Virus record (IMG/VR): IMGVR_UViG_3300040801_001280
Span: 1 to 35,073 of that record
DNA length: 35,073 bases
Source: a virus
Direction: 5' to 3' (one strand)
Below are positions 1 through 10,314 of the stretch, piece after piece. Position numbers and translations under genes: made by a program. Each line of letters starts with the position of its first letter. Within the stretch, counting starts at the first letter, position 1. The notes beneath the pieces are model-generated. The model had not been told where the DNA came from. It saw nothing but the letters and a program-made list of their open reading frames with translations, and searched no databases.

Positions 1-420
1 AGGTGTAGAAGGTGTTGGAGTTACTGGAGTAGGAGCTACATAATCAATATCTGTATTACCTACCCATAATACTAAATCTCCATTACTTACTTCTTCTGGA
101 GTAAAGTCTCTTTCAGCATTATCACTTTCTCTTCTTACTCTTACGCTTGGTCCCGTATAATCAGAGTAGATAAGTGTATCTGGAGCAGCAGCAAATGCAG
201 CTCCTGGAAAAGCATCTAGTATACCTACTCTTTCTTGTACTTCTTCTACTACTTCCTCTATAGGATTTTGTATGGGTATTTCATACAGACCACTTATAGC
301 TTTGTTAGTGGCTGCATATATAGAAGAGGTATACACACCACTACTGTATAGACCTCTAACAGTATCTGGGTTTAAATTATAAATCTTTTTTACTCCTGTA
401 CGTCTATTTTTATATAACAT
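1..420 (-). CDS. Tail protein with arabinofuranosidase-B-like segment (partial)
   Basis: N-terminal 140 codons of a gene that runs off the left edge of the window. After a basic start (MLYKNRRTG) and a stretch rich in small residues and glutamate, residues about 95-125 contain YSDYTGPSVRVRR followed by ESDNAERDF. This resembles the signature YTGPAIRVRRSSDNAEQD of the alpha-L-arabinofuranosidase B catalytic family (a LamG/concanavalin-like fold), which is common in tail proteins of Bacteroidota phages. The last visible part is a Pro/Thr-rich linker (VAPTPVTPTP). It lies 19 bases after the fibre gene stop, so a role in adsorption or glycan binding or cleavage is inferred. No UGA codon falls in the visible part. 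Only the N-terminus is seen, so enzymatic activity cannot be judged. Confidence 0.6.
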   Translation of the reverse strand, partial: MLYKNRRTGVKKIYNLNPDTVRGLYSSGVYTSSIYAATNKAISGLYEIPIQNPIEEVVEEVQERVGILDAFPGAAFAAAPDTLIYSDYTGPSVRVRRESDNAERDFTPEEVSNGDLVLWVGNTDIDYVAPTPVTPTPSTP

Positions 421-439
421 ATTATAGTGTATTTTTTAA

Positions 440-2767
440 TTAGTAGGTTCTTGCTCCTATTACTAACATATGTGTTCCGTCTCAAATACATTTAATTACA
501 GCCTTATCGTTTTGGTCTAATACATAAGACTCAGGGCCTCCTGGAAATAATCAGTCACCACTAAAATCTAGTGTATAAGGTCCAACTGTTGTAACATCTA
601 ATATAAAAGTATATTCTGCTCCAGTCACTGCATTACTTGGAGTGGCTATTGTTGTAGTTTCCCCAATGGTTACTTGGTAGATATGAGAATCCTGTCCAGT
701 TCAAGCAACAGACCCTGCAGTAGATGTTACAGTCGTAATGTCTGAACCAATAACATTAGATGTAATGTAAGTATCTACGTCTGAGTCTGTATACCTAGTA
801 TCATCCACGTAAGCTTTATCTACTAAAGATCGAGACGTATAATCTAAAGCATAATCGGCATTATAAGTTCAACCGGCTGTTCCTGAAAATACCGCTGTTT
901 TAGTACCAGAATTTACAGACATACCTGTAGTACTATTTAAACCTGTAAATGTAATACTGTTATTATCTCCTGTAAGAGTTCTATTACCAGTTAAAGTAGC
1001 ATCAGTCTCGTACAGGTTTGTTAGATAAGAAGTATTAGTTAGAATAGTGTTAACATCTCCTTGAACTTCATGTATAGCATTTTGAACGTTGCTAGCAACG
1101 ATATTTCCGTTAGGAACGAAAGGTAACTCTGATGCTGTTGTAGGTATACTTAAATTGTCTAACTCAGTTTGAAGTTCCTCCAAAGCTGTTTGAACATCAG
1201 TAGATGTTAGATTACCTGTAGCAGATACAGTTATGTTAGAAGCTGCATAAGTACTTGGTATAGTGATGTTATCTATATCCGCTTGCAACTCTAAAAAGGC
1301 TGCCTGCGCCGAAGTAGAGCTTAAGTTTCCAGAAGGACTAACAGTAATATCAGCTGCAGCATAACTACTAGGAACTGTTATACCATCTATGTCTCCTTGT
1401 AATTCTTGAAGTGCAGCCTGTACATCTGTTGAGCTTAAGTTGCCCGTGGGGCTGACTACAATAGCATTAGCATTATAACTGCTGGGAATACTAATACTTT
1501 GAATATCACTATCTAATTCCTCTAAAGCGTTCTGCACATCAGTAGAAGATATTGAACCAGCAGGAGTTACGGAGATACCACTGGCATCGCTTATAACATT
1601 TATACTATCTATCTCTGTTTGTAATTCTTCTATAGCTGCTTGAACATTTACAGAAGTGGTGTTTCCGCTGGGTGTAAATGTTATATTATCTGCAGCTCCT
1701 GTAACTGAGATACTATCTAACTCTGTTTGCAGCTCTTGTATGGCACTTTGTACATCTGTAGAGGTAGTGTTACCACTCGGAGTAAAAGTGATCTCAGAGG
1801 CGCTCTGAGAGACTGTGATACCTGATATTTCATTGTCTACATAAGCTTTATCTACTAAAGACCTAGTTGTGTAGTTAGCAGAGTAATCACCGCTGTATAC
1901 TATACCTGCATTACTGTTAAAAGTAAACCCAGCTACTCCATTAAGAGTTACTGCTAAGCTACCAGGACTACTCCAAGTCAGGGAAGATAAGTCAGAAGTA
2001 ATAAAATTTACCTGTCCTAAATCATCCATAACAAAGCTGTGAGTGGCAGCATCTACAGTAACATTAGAGGGGAGTATCCCACCACCATCATATATACCAT
2101 TTCCATCAGAACCTCCTGCTGCTAATATATCTATATCCCCTTGAAGCTCATTTAAGGCGTCTTGCACAGAAGAAGACATTAAGTTACCTGAAGGCGTTAC
2201 AGTTATATCAGAGGCTGCGTAACTAGAAGGGATGGTAATATTATCTACATCTGTTTGAATCTCCTCAAGGGCGTCTTGCACGTTAGTGGAGGTAGTACTA
2301 CCAGTAGGAGTAAAGGTAATATCACTGGCTGTACCTCCAACAGATAGATTATTGATATCGTTTTGTAACTCTTCTAAAGCGGCCTGTACATTTGTAGAGG
2401 TTAGATCTCCACTAGGGCTTACACTAACTCCAGCTGCTGTTGAGGAAGCCCCGTTACTTATTGCTGTAACTCGACCTTTTGCATCCACAGTAACATCAGC
2501 TGAAGTATACGTTGCGGGCATAACGCCTACATTATTAAGTTCCCAAAGATTACCATTACTGAAGACTGTTATATCTCCTTTATTGCCGTCTGCAATTGAA
2601 GCGGAAATATCAGCATTAACTTCACCTCTTTCTATCGCTTCATTTAACCACTCTACTAAAGAGAATTTAGATTTATCAGAAGCTAGAAAGGACCTTGGAC
2701 CAGCAGAAGTTGCTTCAAGATCTTCTGTTTCGCCTAAGAAATACTTGGGTAGTAATACATCTTTCAT
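440..2767 (-). CDS. Repeat-containing tail fibre protein
   Basis: A 775-residue protein read through four in-frame UGA codons (all in the last 155 residues, for example GTAG-UGA-TYN and SGD-UGA-LFP). Residues about 110-600 hold ten imperfect copies of a 35-45-residue unit with the pattern A-(S/A)-x-I-x-(F/V)-(T/S)-P-x-G-(N/S)-x-x-S-T-x-V-Q-x-A-(L/I)-x-E-L-Q-x-(D/E)-(I/L)-D, as in elongated trimeric phage fibres. The segment YTSRSLVDKAYVD occurs twice in near-identical form, flanking the repeat block. The first ~50 residues (KYFLGETEDLE, VEWLNEAIERGE) resemble the start of the 111-residue protein at 9894-10229, suggesting a shared attachment module. The start codon overlaps the upstream stop (TAATG), so translation is probably coupled. 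Role: virion fibre, probably receptor binding; inferred. Confidence 0.8.
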
Positions 2768-3378
2768 TATAAATACTTTGTTTTATCAAATATTTTTATC
2801 AGTTGAGTCTTAGCTATTCTTATTGCATCCTCTTGGCGGGCAGTTAGCTCTGAGTCTGAATGATCGTTAGTAAAGTGTAAAGCTAAATATATAAAGCGTT
2901 TAAATTTAGTAGAGATATTATAAACGTAAGCAGCTTGAATATCATGGGCTTCATAAACAGACTTTAAAATGGAATCTTCAATGCTTGTTGTGATTAGTTT
3001 TACTCTATTATTCTTATAAATATCTAAAAGTAAGTTAGCATAATCTTTATCTATGAGTTGATTTTGCCAGGAACGTTTCAAGTTTTCGTTTTTTACAGAT
3101 GTACTTTCATAAATTACCGAAGAATATACATTAGTATCTGGTGTGGGTATTCCCCCTCCATTATGAGCTTTGAGAAGTAGAACTCTTTCGCACCCGACTT
3201 CTCGTCTAAGGTTGTCTAACACATTGTAAACTTCATGAACATTCTCTAGTACAACATCAAAATTAAAATTATGGTTATCTCGTTTATCTTTTCACCATCT
3301 ATAAGTTTCTAATAGGGCTGCAAGACTAGAACCACTTAATATACTTGTTATAATTAGTGTTATTATATCTACTTGCAT
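2767..3378 (-). CDS. Membrane-anchored protein of unknown function
   Basis: A 203-residue protein. The start lies upstream of a UGA that would otherwise truncate it: residues 1-22 (QVDIITLIITSILSGSSLAAL) form one hydrophobic helix, followed by ETYRW-UGA-KDKRD. With UGA=Trp the protein is intact. The body is a mixed alpha/beta domain with the segment LLLKAHNGGGIPTPD, then conserved-looking hydrophobic and charged patches. HNGGG-P followed by a long alpha/beta region recalls GAF/PAS-like sensor folds, but I do not assign a family. It sits between the nucleotidyltransferase and the fibre gene and shares a TAATG stop-start overlap with the fibre. An N-terminal membrane anchor and cytoplasmic domain are inferred. 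Confidence 0.6.
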
Positions 3379-3390
3379 AACTTGTAATAA

Positions 3391-3777
3391 TTAAAAAAAT
3401 TTACCGTCCTTATAAATAAGATAAGTCTGTGTTAAAGCTAACGTATCGTAATCTATACCAGAAGGTAATTTTACATTCGCCTTTTTTAAAGCGGGGACGA
3501 GTCATATATCTAAATCAGATAACTTTCCTGGACTTTTATGTTTAGTTTCCACTCTGATTTTATCTATAACCTCATCGTACTTGTACATATGAGTACCGTT
3601 AGCTGCTGAGCCTGATATATATATCTGTTCTATCTGTGGGTAAGTCTTTAATACGGTATGTAACTTATCTTGCTGTTCTTTAGGGAGTTGATAAAAACTA
3701 GTTATTTTACGAGAGTCTTTAAGTTCCTGTTCCTCAGGTGTAGGTTCTCTAGGTAATTTTATACTTTTATCAACCAT
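3391..3777 (-). CDS. Minimal nucleotidyltransferase-like protein
   Basis: A 128-residue protein. The polymerase-beta/MNT-type nucleotidyltransferase signature is visible: a strand then ISGSAANGTHM (GS motif) at about residue 55, and SDLDI-UGA-L (the D-x-D metal-binding pair, with UGA as Trp) at about residue 88. SDLDIW is a standard form of this motif, which makes this one of the clearest single proofs of UGA=Trp. Without recoding the protein would end straight after the catalytic aspartates. A helical N-terminal region (residues 10-45) precedes the fold. It is embedded in tail genes, which is unexpected for this family, so its substrate is unknown. It could modify a host factor or tRNA, or act in virion assembly; none of these is shown. 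Confidence 0.75.
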
Positions 3778-3820
3778 TTCTTTCCTATAAATTTTTCAGT
3801 AATTTATAGAGTTAATATCA

Positions 3821-6079
3821 TTAGGGTTCGGGTACATAAGCAAATGGATTATCAGTAGGACCTCCAGCTCCAGGGAAACCGAAGCAATAAGCATCTCCAT
3901 AATGTGTAGCTGCATCATACGTAAGCGTATTACCAGATAAAGTACCTCCAGTTTCATTATAAGAAACAGAGTCAAGTGCTTCTTGAAATACACCTGCAGA
4001 ATTATAAATAGCGCCTCGGATGCTTCCTCCAAGATCTAAAGACCAAGTATCACCGGGAACCCACTTAACTCGCATATGCTTATGCTTTACTCGGCCAGGA
4101 TTATCATCTCAACCTGAAGGACAAGCTACTAAAGGAGAAGGTTCAAAAACCAATGAGCTAGGAATACTTGCTGTACTATTATATTGAACTACTAGGTCAT
4201 TTAGTGTATTAATTAAAGTAATTAAGGCTGGGACAGTATAACCATCCGGATCGCTAACTACATTTTGGTAATCAGAACCACCTAAAGCTGTTCCTGGTCC
4301 TGCAGGAACATTTGATGCAATAGTGTTACCTTGCCAAGTTAAGTTATCTATATTTACTGCTGCAAGACTGCTTGCAGATATTTTAGCGGAAGTAACATCT
4401 ACATAAATATCAGCATAAGTATAGTTAGTTGGTACAACATAGTCTCAACTAGCAAGACAATCATTAGCATCTTTAACCCAATAAGTATAGGTACCTGGGG
4501 CAGTTGGTTTGCCTGCTCCAGCAAAACTAACTCAAGGACCAGAAGAACTAACTGAACTATATTCGTAAGGAGGTGTACCCCCTGAAGTATTGAAGAAGAT
4601 ATTTGGACCACTTTCAGTTCCTGTTAGAGTTAACACTGCAGGCTCATTAACAGTGAATTCGACAGCAGTACTTAAAGTATCTCCTGTAGCATCTCTAACT
4701 TCTGCGCCATAATCACCTTGAGGTAAATCAGTCCAAGGGTTATTGATATTTCGCCAACCTCTAACTTCAGTTCCTCCTTGCAACAATCTATATTCAAAAG
4801 GAGCAACGCCTCCTGTTGTACCAGTAATAACGAATGTTCCATCATTTCCTCCATTACAAGACACATCAGATACATTCAGACTAAAGTCTGTAAAGTCTGG
4901 GCTAACATCAAAACTAAAAGTATCAGTTACTACACACCCATTAGCATCAGTAACTCCTATAGTATAAACTACGTCTGATTGTAAATTAGAGTATGTATCT
5001 TGGCTAGCATAAACATCTCCTCCATTGTTTACACTTAAATTACTGTATGTATAAGGAGAGACTCCTCCAGTAGCAACTTGTTCCAAAGTATATGTTTGGG
5101 TTAATGGGTCACTACTAATAACGTTAGCAGTGATATTTAAAGGGTTTGCACTTGCTAAAGGTCCAACGTTTTGAGTGTAAGTATCCCCTGAAATATCTCT
5201 GACAGATAGACTATAAACTTGATCAGGAGCAAGATTATTAAAAATAGCAGAAGACTGTCAAGGACCGCCATCTAAACTATACTCATACGGTCCAACTCCA
5301 CCAGCAACTTGAAAAACTTCAATAGACGCATCATTTGCTCCAACACATTGTTCTGGAGTTTGTATAGTTGCTATATTACCGATAGGCTCTATATTAGTAA
5401 CATTTAAAGTAACTTCTATGTGACATCTCTCGCAAGCGGAAGGATCACTATCGTCATAAGTAAAAGTTGAAGTTGGGTCAAACCTAAAAGTATAGGTGCC
5501 TTGCTGCCCAACACTAGGACCTGATGGATCAGTCATAATCTGAGATAGATCAACTACACTTCCTGAAAGTATATTTGAAGGGCTTGTAGGACTACTGGAA
5601 ACTTGGGTCCAAGTTCCTGGAACTAGTTGATTAGGATTACACAAGGCATTGCCATACACAATATCTCCTGCAGGCTGGCTTATAGAATCAGTTATAACTA
5701 GTTGCTCTAAATCAACAGTGGTAGGTGTGTTACTCCCAGAAAAATAATCTATATCAACACTGATTTCAGGTAAGTCTGCGCCATTTCGTCTGGAACATAG
5801 AGGTATTACTTCTATAACATGAAAAGAGCTATCATAGCACCCTGTCGTACCTACTCTATATTCAAGTCGAATAAAACCTCCAGGTTGTAATGGTGGAAAT
5901 TCTACATTAAAACTATAATTATACCCACCCAAGTAAGTGTCTAAAGATACACCGCCTAGATTAGCTCAAGGTCCAGTAGAGCTATTAAGATTGTACCCCT
6001 GGAAGTATCAATCCCCATCTAGGGGTACAGCCTGATTTTCAAATAAGGTTTGGCCTAGGTTAACAAAACAACTTGCCAT
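3821..6079 (-). CDS. Large tail protein with SprB-type repeats
   Basis: A 752-residue protein, continuous only with UGA=Trp (six UGA codons, including three in the context GP-UGA). It contains several modules like the SprB repeat of Bacteroidota surface adhesins. Marks are G-G-V-x-P-(Y/F)-(T/E)-Y, YSLDGGP-W, VxDANGC and SGGTPPYEYS, each about 80 residues long and rich in Asn, Thr and Gly. The N-terminal 200 residues are different (MASCFVNLGQ, GGYNYSFNVEF) and contain many Cys. The C-terminus (after about residue 620) has a separate domain ending AYVPEP. It forms a block with the three following Ig-like proteins. Role inferred: tail or baseplate surface protein using host-adhesin-like folds. 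Assignment to an exact virion position is not possible. Confidence 0.8.
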
Positions 6080-6118
6080 CTTTTATAAAATGATTAAGCT
6101 TATATAAAATAAAAAATC

Positions 6119-6826
6119 TTATGCTGTAGGATCATTACATACAGTAAGAGTAGTATCATCTCCAGCAAATGGAGTTTCAGTGATTGTAAAGGTTATAGTA
6201 GCTTGGTTAGTACAGTTAGTACACCCAGGGTTACCTTCAGTGTTAGTAACAGTATAGGTGAAAGTAGCCTCAGTACCGGTGTGTAAAGAAGGGTTAAAAG
6301 TTGCTTCAGTTGCACTAGCTCCGCCAGAATAGCCTGGAGAAGAAATACTTCCAGTCCACTGTCCAGTTATTGCTGGAAGGTTAGGAGGAGTTACGTTACC
6401 ATTGTTTTGAGGAGGGCTTAGCCAAGCTCCGCCTCCATCAGGGGATACACCACCTTCGAGTATAGAATATAGAACATAGTTTACATTATCAGTATCACAT
6501 TTTGTAATATTGATTGTTTGTCCTGCTAACACACCATCTACTACAATAACGGTAACTTCAGCACTATCAGTACAAGCGGCTCCGCCAGTAACAGTATAAG
6601 TAAAAGTATAGTTACCTGAAGGTACGTCATCAAAGATTACCACAGGAGCATCTGAAGAACCAACAGCATTACCGTTAGCAAGGCTTTCATCAACTCCATT
6701 AATATTAAGAGTTACAGGAAAGCTTGGAGCTGCAGTAATGAACCAATTACCTCCTGTGTCAGGATTTGCAGTAGCTCCTTCAACAGCAGTAGGTAAAACA
6801 TCAAATAAATTATAAGAACAAGCCAT
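6119..6826 (-). CDS. Ig/SprB-like tail-module protein
   Basis: A 235-residue protein without UGA codons. It begins MACSYNLFDVLP and is composed of beta-rich stretches of alternating Thr/Val with YTFTYTVTG and ATFTYTVTN motifs, typical of bacterial Ig-like or cadherin-like repeats. Cys pairs (CTNCTN) lie near the C-terminus and FAGDDTTLTVCN closes the protein. The motif AG-x-D-x-T-x-x-V-C is common at boundaries of Bacteroidota gliding and adhesion repeats. It lies between two other proteins of the same style and was probably made by duplication within this cluster. No signal peptide is present, so it is a virion component rather than a secreted phage protein. Function inferred only from composition and place. 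Confidence 0.7.
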   Translation of the reverse strand: MACSYNLFDVLPTAVEGATANPDTGGNWFITAAPSFPVTLNINGVDESLANGNAVGSSDAPVVIFDDVPSGNYTFTYTVTGGAACTDSAEVTVIVVDGVLAGQTINITKCDTDNVNYVLYSILEGGVSPDGGGAWLSPPQNNGNVTPPNLPAITGQWTGSISSPGYSGGASATEATFNPSLHTGTEATFTYTVTNTEGNPGCTNCTNQATITFTITETPFAGDDTTLTVCNDPTA

Positions 6827-6862
6827 GATTAAAAATTATTTGTTATATATTATTATTTATTA

Positions 6863-7585
6863 TTAAAGATTAAGATTAGGTGAAATATTCACATTAAAAA
6901 TACCTTCAAAAGCGGAAGCTACTCTAATGTATATTTCAGTCGGGCTTCCTGAGGTAAGTACCTGTACAGGAGGGGTTTGAGCAACTATACCATTGGCTGC
7001 TGCAGCATGAGATAACTCAGCTAGAGTATCACAAGTACCTGAATATAAAGCTACCATAGGTGTGTTTGCGGCGTCTTGCCCGAAAGGTACTCCGTCTACA
7101 GTGACTATGATAACAGGGTCTACACCTCCAGATGGAGTTACGATACACTTATACCACAAGTCTTGTGCGGGTGGAGATACGCCAACTGATGTGAAGGCTG
7201 AAGACCAAGAAGAGGGTAAACTTACACCGCTATCTGTGGGGCCAGCTTGCCTAGGACAGTTGCTTGCAGTATTTACAGAAAGAGCACTAGCTCCGAAAGT
7301 TTCCCCTCATGTTAAAGGGTTAGATGAACCACACACATCGTTTGTCCTAGGTGGGGGAGTTATAAGTTCTACAGTTATAACTTTAGTATCGCTTTCAGTA
7401 GCAGTAGTATTTTCTACAGTGTATTCGTAAGCATAAGTACCTGAAGCAAAACCTGTGAAGTCTATAGCTGCATTCCAACTAACTGGAGCTGAGGGTGAAG
7501 GGGTTAGCACACTAATATCAGTTCATGTCCCCCCTTCCTGTGCATTAGGCCCTAAGTGATCGTGTAAAGTTACTATTAAAGACAT
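6863..7585 (-). CDS. Ig-like/PPC-like tail-module protein
   Basis: A 240-residue protein with two UGA codons (GGT-UGA-TDI near the N-terminus and NPLT-UGA-GETF at about residue 93). The first part is an Ig-like repeat (GTYAYEYTVENT). The second begins NDVCGSSNPLT-W and ends in a jelly-roll-like stretch with DLWYKCIV and VALYSGTCDTL, which resembles bacterial pre-peptidase C-terminal or CUB-like beta domains that bind cell surfaces. The start is 1 base after the stop of the 7587-9062 gene. Part of the tandem Ig-like tail block; carbohydrate or receptor binding is inferred. Confidence 0.7.
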
Positions 7586-7586
7586 A

Positions 7587-9062
7587 TTAATTACATAGAT
7601 TTATAGTGTCAGAGTCGCCTGCACAAATACTCTCTATAGTTACTGTACCTTCATTTTCAGAAATAGTACCGAATGAATCTCGTACAGTGTAAGTAAAGGT
7701 ATCTACAAAAGACCCAGACTGATTAGGTGTATATGTTACTAAGTTACCATTAATACTAATTGTTCCAAGAGTAGGCTGACTTACAATGGTAAGTGAAGAT
7801 ATATCTAAAGGCGGACCACTTACATCATTCTCTAAGACATTTACAGTTACTGGAGCACCACAAACACTACAAGCCTCATCATCTACTAGTATAGGAGGAT
7901 CTAAGCAATCTAAAAGAGTATATACTCCTGCTTGAGCACATTGTCCTGAATCATTACAAACAGTTCAGATTATACTTTCAGTAACAATAGGATCTGGCAC
8001 TTGGTATCTAATAATGTGATCACCTGTTACAGGATCATTCACAAGTGTAACAGAAGGAGAAGTTAAACTAGCTAAATTTAATATTTCAAATTGAGACCAA
8101 TCTATCGGAGATGTTGATATGACATTATCTTCAATTAATATGTCTATTTCAGTAACTCCTGGAGTTATAGCATCACAATCTAAGTTTATGTTCTCAGGGA
8201 TAATAGTAATAGTATTACCAGTTCCGCATTGAGGTACAACAAAGCTTATACTTCCAGCATTAGAAGTTATACCTGCTGCGTTAGTTACAGACCAGTCACC
8301 TCCATAAGTTCCAGGAGTAACAGTTGAGTTAGCTATAAATCTTCATTCTTGAGGGTTGTCTGTAGGTATAGCACTAATGCCAGTAGGAAGAGTAAAATTA
8401 ATTGTATTTCAATCAATAGGAGTAGTACAGTTTGTAGGACTAGGGAAAGTCACTATTACAGACTGGGGTGTAGGGCCTGTTGTAGACCCTCGACTCACAA
8501 CACAATCCATAGGTATGGATACATTAGATACTTGAGGTACACATAAAGGAAAAGTTAATTGTTCAGTAACCTCACAGTTATTACAATCTGTGACTGTTAC
8601 AGTTGCTACTGCATTGATAGGTGTATTACCTAAGTTGTCTCTAATACGTAACTGTAGAGAACTTGAGTAGTTACTACTGTTAACATTAACTTCTTCAAAT
8701 ACATTTTGATTATAACTCCATTCAAAACTAAGGGAGCTGCAGGAATCAGAAGAAGCTGTAACATTAAAGGTATAATCTTCTGTTCGGGTTATACCATTGA
8801 GAACAAGCCCCGTACATTGATCTACAGCTGGTATATCTATTGAAGTGGTGCAGCCAAGACCGTCTACAATTGTCACAGACATTGTTGCAGTATCTCTACA
8901 AAATTGATTTTCGTAAGTTATTGTATTAAGTATAGCAGGAGAGTTGCTCACTCCTACAGGATTTGAAAAAGATACACAATCTGTATCAGAGAAAAATTGA
9001 TAAGTATAAGGTGCTACACCCCCACCAGCTACACTAACTTGTATATTTTGTGTTAATGACAT
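7587..9062 (-). CDS. Multi-domain Ig/SprB-like tail protein
   Basis: A 491-residue protein, continuous only with UGA=Trp (three UGA codons: TPID-UGA-NTI, PQE-UGA-RFI, SII-UGA-TVC). It starts with a SprB-like unit (VAGGGVAPYTYQFF) and continues through several Cys-containing beta modules (VTDCNNCEV, LFPLCVPQV-like strands). It ends with a cadherin/tandem-95-like repeat: VNVLENDVSG, LVTYTPNQSG and FTYTVRDSFG are its usual marks. These folds are established as cell-surface adhesion modules in Bacteroidota. Their presence in a phage tail cluster suggests exchange with host adhesin genes or convergent use for receptor contact. Confidence 0.75.
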
Positions 9063-9065
9063 AAT

Positions 9066-9389
9066 TTAAAGGGTATTGATATTTAAAATGATAGGCTCCG
9101 TACAACCACCTGTTTGTGTTAACGTATTAACGGTTATCTGTAAATCACATGTAATTACAGTAGGATTGCATATGTTAGTCTGCTCATAAAGGTTAAATTC
9201 ATCACAATAACAGTCTAAATCTATTTCACAAGTATCCTGACTTAGTAACTTTATGCAGCGTATATATTCCTGGGCTTTACTTTCATGACAATCTATCAGG
9301 TAATTTTTATCCATTATATCCTGATAAAGATCATAAACTAACGCACAAGCTAAATTATTTACAGTTACAGGGATCTTTTTGTGCATCAT
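9066..9389 (-). CDS. Small Cys-rich tail-module protein
   Basis: A 107-residue protein that I do not recognise. It is helical in the first half (LACALVYDLYQDIMDKNYL) and Cys-rich in the middle (DTCEIDLDCYCDEF). The C-terminus reads as a short beta tail (LQITVNTLTQTGGC) like the start of the neighbouring Ig-like proteins. The start lies inside the end of the upstream gene (35-base overlap), and its own stop is 3 bases before the next start, so it is translated from a polycistronic message. It pairs with the preceding Cys-rich protein at 9355-9882, which has a similar helical segment with CDECDCKYGC. The two may be a diverged duplication. Confidence 0.65.
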   Translation of the reverse strand: MMHKKIPVTVNNLACALVYDLYQDIMDKNYLIDCHESKAQEYIRCIKLLSQDTCEIDLDCYCDEFNLYEQTNICNPTVITCDLQITVNTLTQTGGCTEPIILNINTL

Positions 9390-9882
9390 CTGGATTATTT
9401 AGGTTATCTATTAGTTCTTTGAAAATTGCACACCCATACTTACAGTCACATTCGTCACACGATTCCAAATATTCTAAACTTTCAATATACTTGTATACAT
9501 CAGAGTTAGGATATTGAGCTAGATGTTCTATATACTCACAGTAAGTCTGACATAAAATTGCAGAACAAACAGTATCTTCATTACTAGATCCGTTGGGACG
9601 TGCAATTCTTAAAATAAAGCTATAGACTCCGTCAGGAAAACTAGTCTCTGTTAATCCAATATCCTGGGGCGCAATAACTAGATTTCAACCTTCTACAGAA
9701 TCTGCATTTATAGGATGATTACGCACATCAATAGTAGGAAAAGCCATATCACAGTTACAAATAATATCTAAGGTTAGAGTTCAGTTGCCTGGATTCCCAG
9801 CATTTACCCAGTCTGTTAAATCTTCAGGGTCGAACAGTTTAAAATAGGAGCAATCTTCAGCTTTTTCCAGTCTTAAGTTCAT
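9355..9882 (-). CDS. Cys-rich tail-module protein
   Basis: A 175-residue protein that exists only with UGA=Trp (UGA at PGN-UGA-TLT and VEG-UGA-NLV). The N-terminal half is beta-rich, with a strand pattern like fibronectin/Ig modules (WNLVIAPQDIGLTETSFPDGVYSFILR). The C-terminal half is helical and Cys-rich (CSAILCQTYCEY, SCDECDCKYGC, DPCNCK), similar in layout to the downstream 107-residue protein. Cys clusters in a cytoplasmically assembled virion protein suggest metal binding. Function unknown; it belongs to the tail module by position. Confidence 0.7.
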
Positions 9883-9893
9883 TGCAAGTTAAT

Positions 9894-10229
9894 TTAGGAC
9901 ATACGGGTATGTAACTTCTCAGTAGTAGTGTTGTAGTATACACCTCCTACGGGCACAGAGCCTGTTGCAGCAGCTGCATCATCTTCGAAACTACCGTGAT
10001 GGTAGTCAGCTATAGGGAAAGCAGGAGCTACAATATCTCCTTTTGTTAAACGGCGGCTAATCCACTCTGTTAAAGACACACTTTCCGGATCAGGAGATGT
10101 TCTAAAAGATGCATCAGATTGCTTACCAGAAGCTGTACGGGAGTTTAGAGGTACCCAAATAAGAGTATCTAAGCCATTGCGGTAAGTGTTATCGAAGTTA
10201 CCACGGTTTGATTCTAAGTAATATTTCAT
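9894..10229 (-). CDS. Short tail/fibre attachment-type protein
   Basis: A 111-residue protein without UGA. It starts MKYYLESNRGNFDN and contains VPLNSRTASGK, then SLTEWISRRLTKGDI, closing with GSVPVGGVYYNTTTEKLH. Both SLTEWI-x-R-x-x-x-G-D-I and the phrase P-x-G-x-(V/I)-Y-Y-N-T-x-x-x-K occur in phage fibre and fibre-adaptor N-termini. The first is also seen in the fibre at 440-2767 (SLVEWLNEAIERGEV), supporting a related anchor module. It follows the terminator after the 456-residue gene. Confidence 0.6.
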   Translation of the reverse strand: MKYYLESNRGNFDNTYRNGLDTLIWVPLNSRTASGKQSDASFRTSPDPESVSLTEWISRRLTKGDIVAPAFPIADYHHGSFEDDAAAATGSVPVGGVYYNTTTEKLHTRMS

Positions 10230-10252
10230 TTTATTATTGGTTTGTAGATTAA

Positions 10253-10276
10253 GAAAAGGGGGACTAATATCCCCCT
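10253..10276 (-). terminator. Rho-independent terminator after the 456-aa gene
   Basis: On the minus strand, GGGGGA-TATTAG-TCCCCC followed by TTTTCTT: a six-base-pair G/C stem with a U-rich tail, 39 bases after the stop of the upstream gene. It separates the capsid-side genes from the tail adhesin block and may lower expression of the latter. Confidence 0.8.
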
Positions 10277-10314
10277 AGACTTAAAGCTTAATCATCTTAT
10301 GTTAGAGTAAAATA

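Noticed and set aside
1140-2400. Regular DNA repeats that might be a CRISPR array
   Set aside because: Repeats are degenerate at DNA level, keep reading frame, and encode a fibre repeat.
2286-2813. A long plus-strand frame of 175 codons opposite the fibre gene
   Set aside because: It is a shadow of the repeat coding strand; it ends where the repeats and gene start end.
440-3777. Selenocysteine insertion at UGA codons, given the Sec-like tRNA loop
   Set aside because: UGA occurs dozens of times at Trp-type positions with no recurring downstream stem-loop and no selenoprotein families seen.
1-10229. Tail genes appear as a series of short broken frames, suggesting decay or frameshift errors
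   Set aside because: Every break is a single in-frame UGA, frames continue without shift, and motifs are restored with UGA=Trp; this is recoding, not decay.
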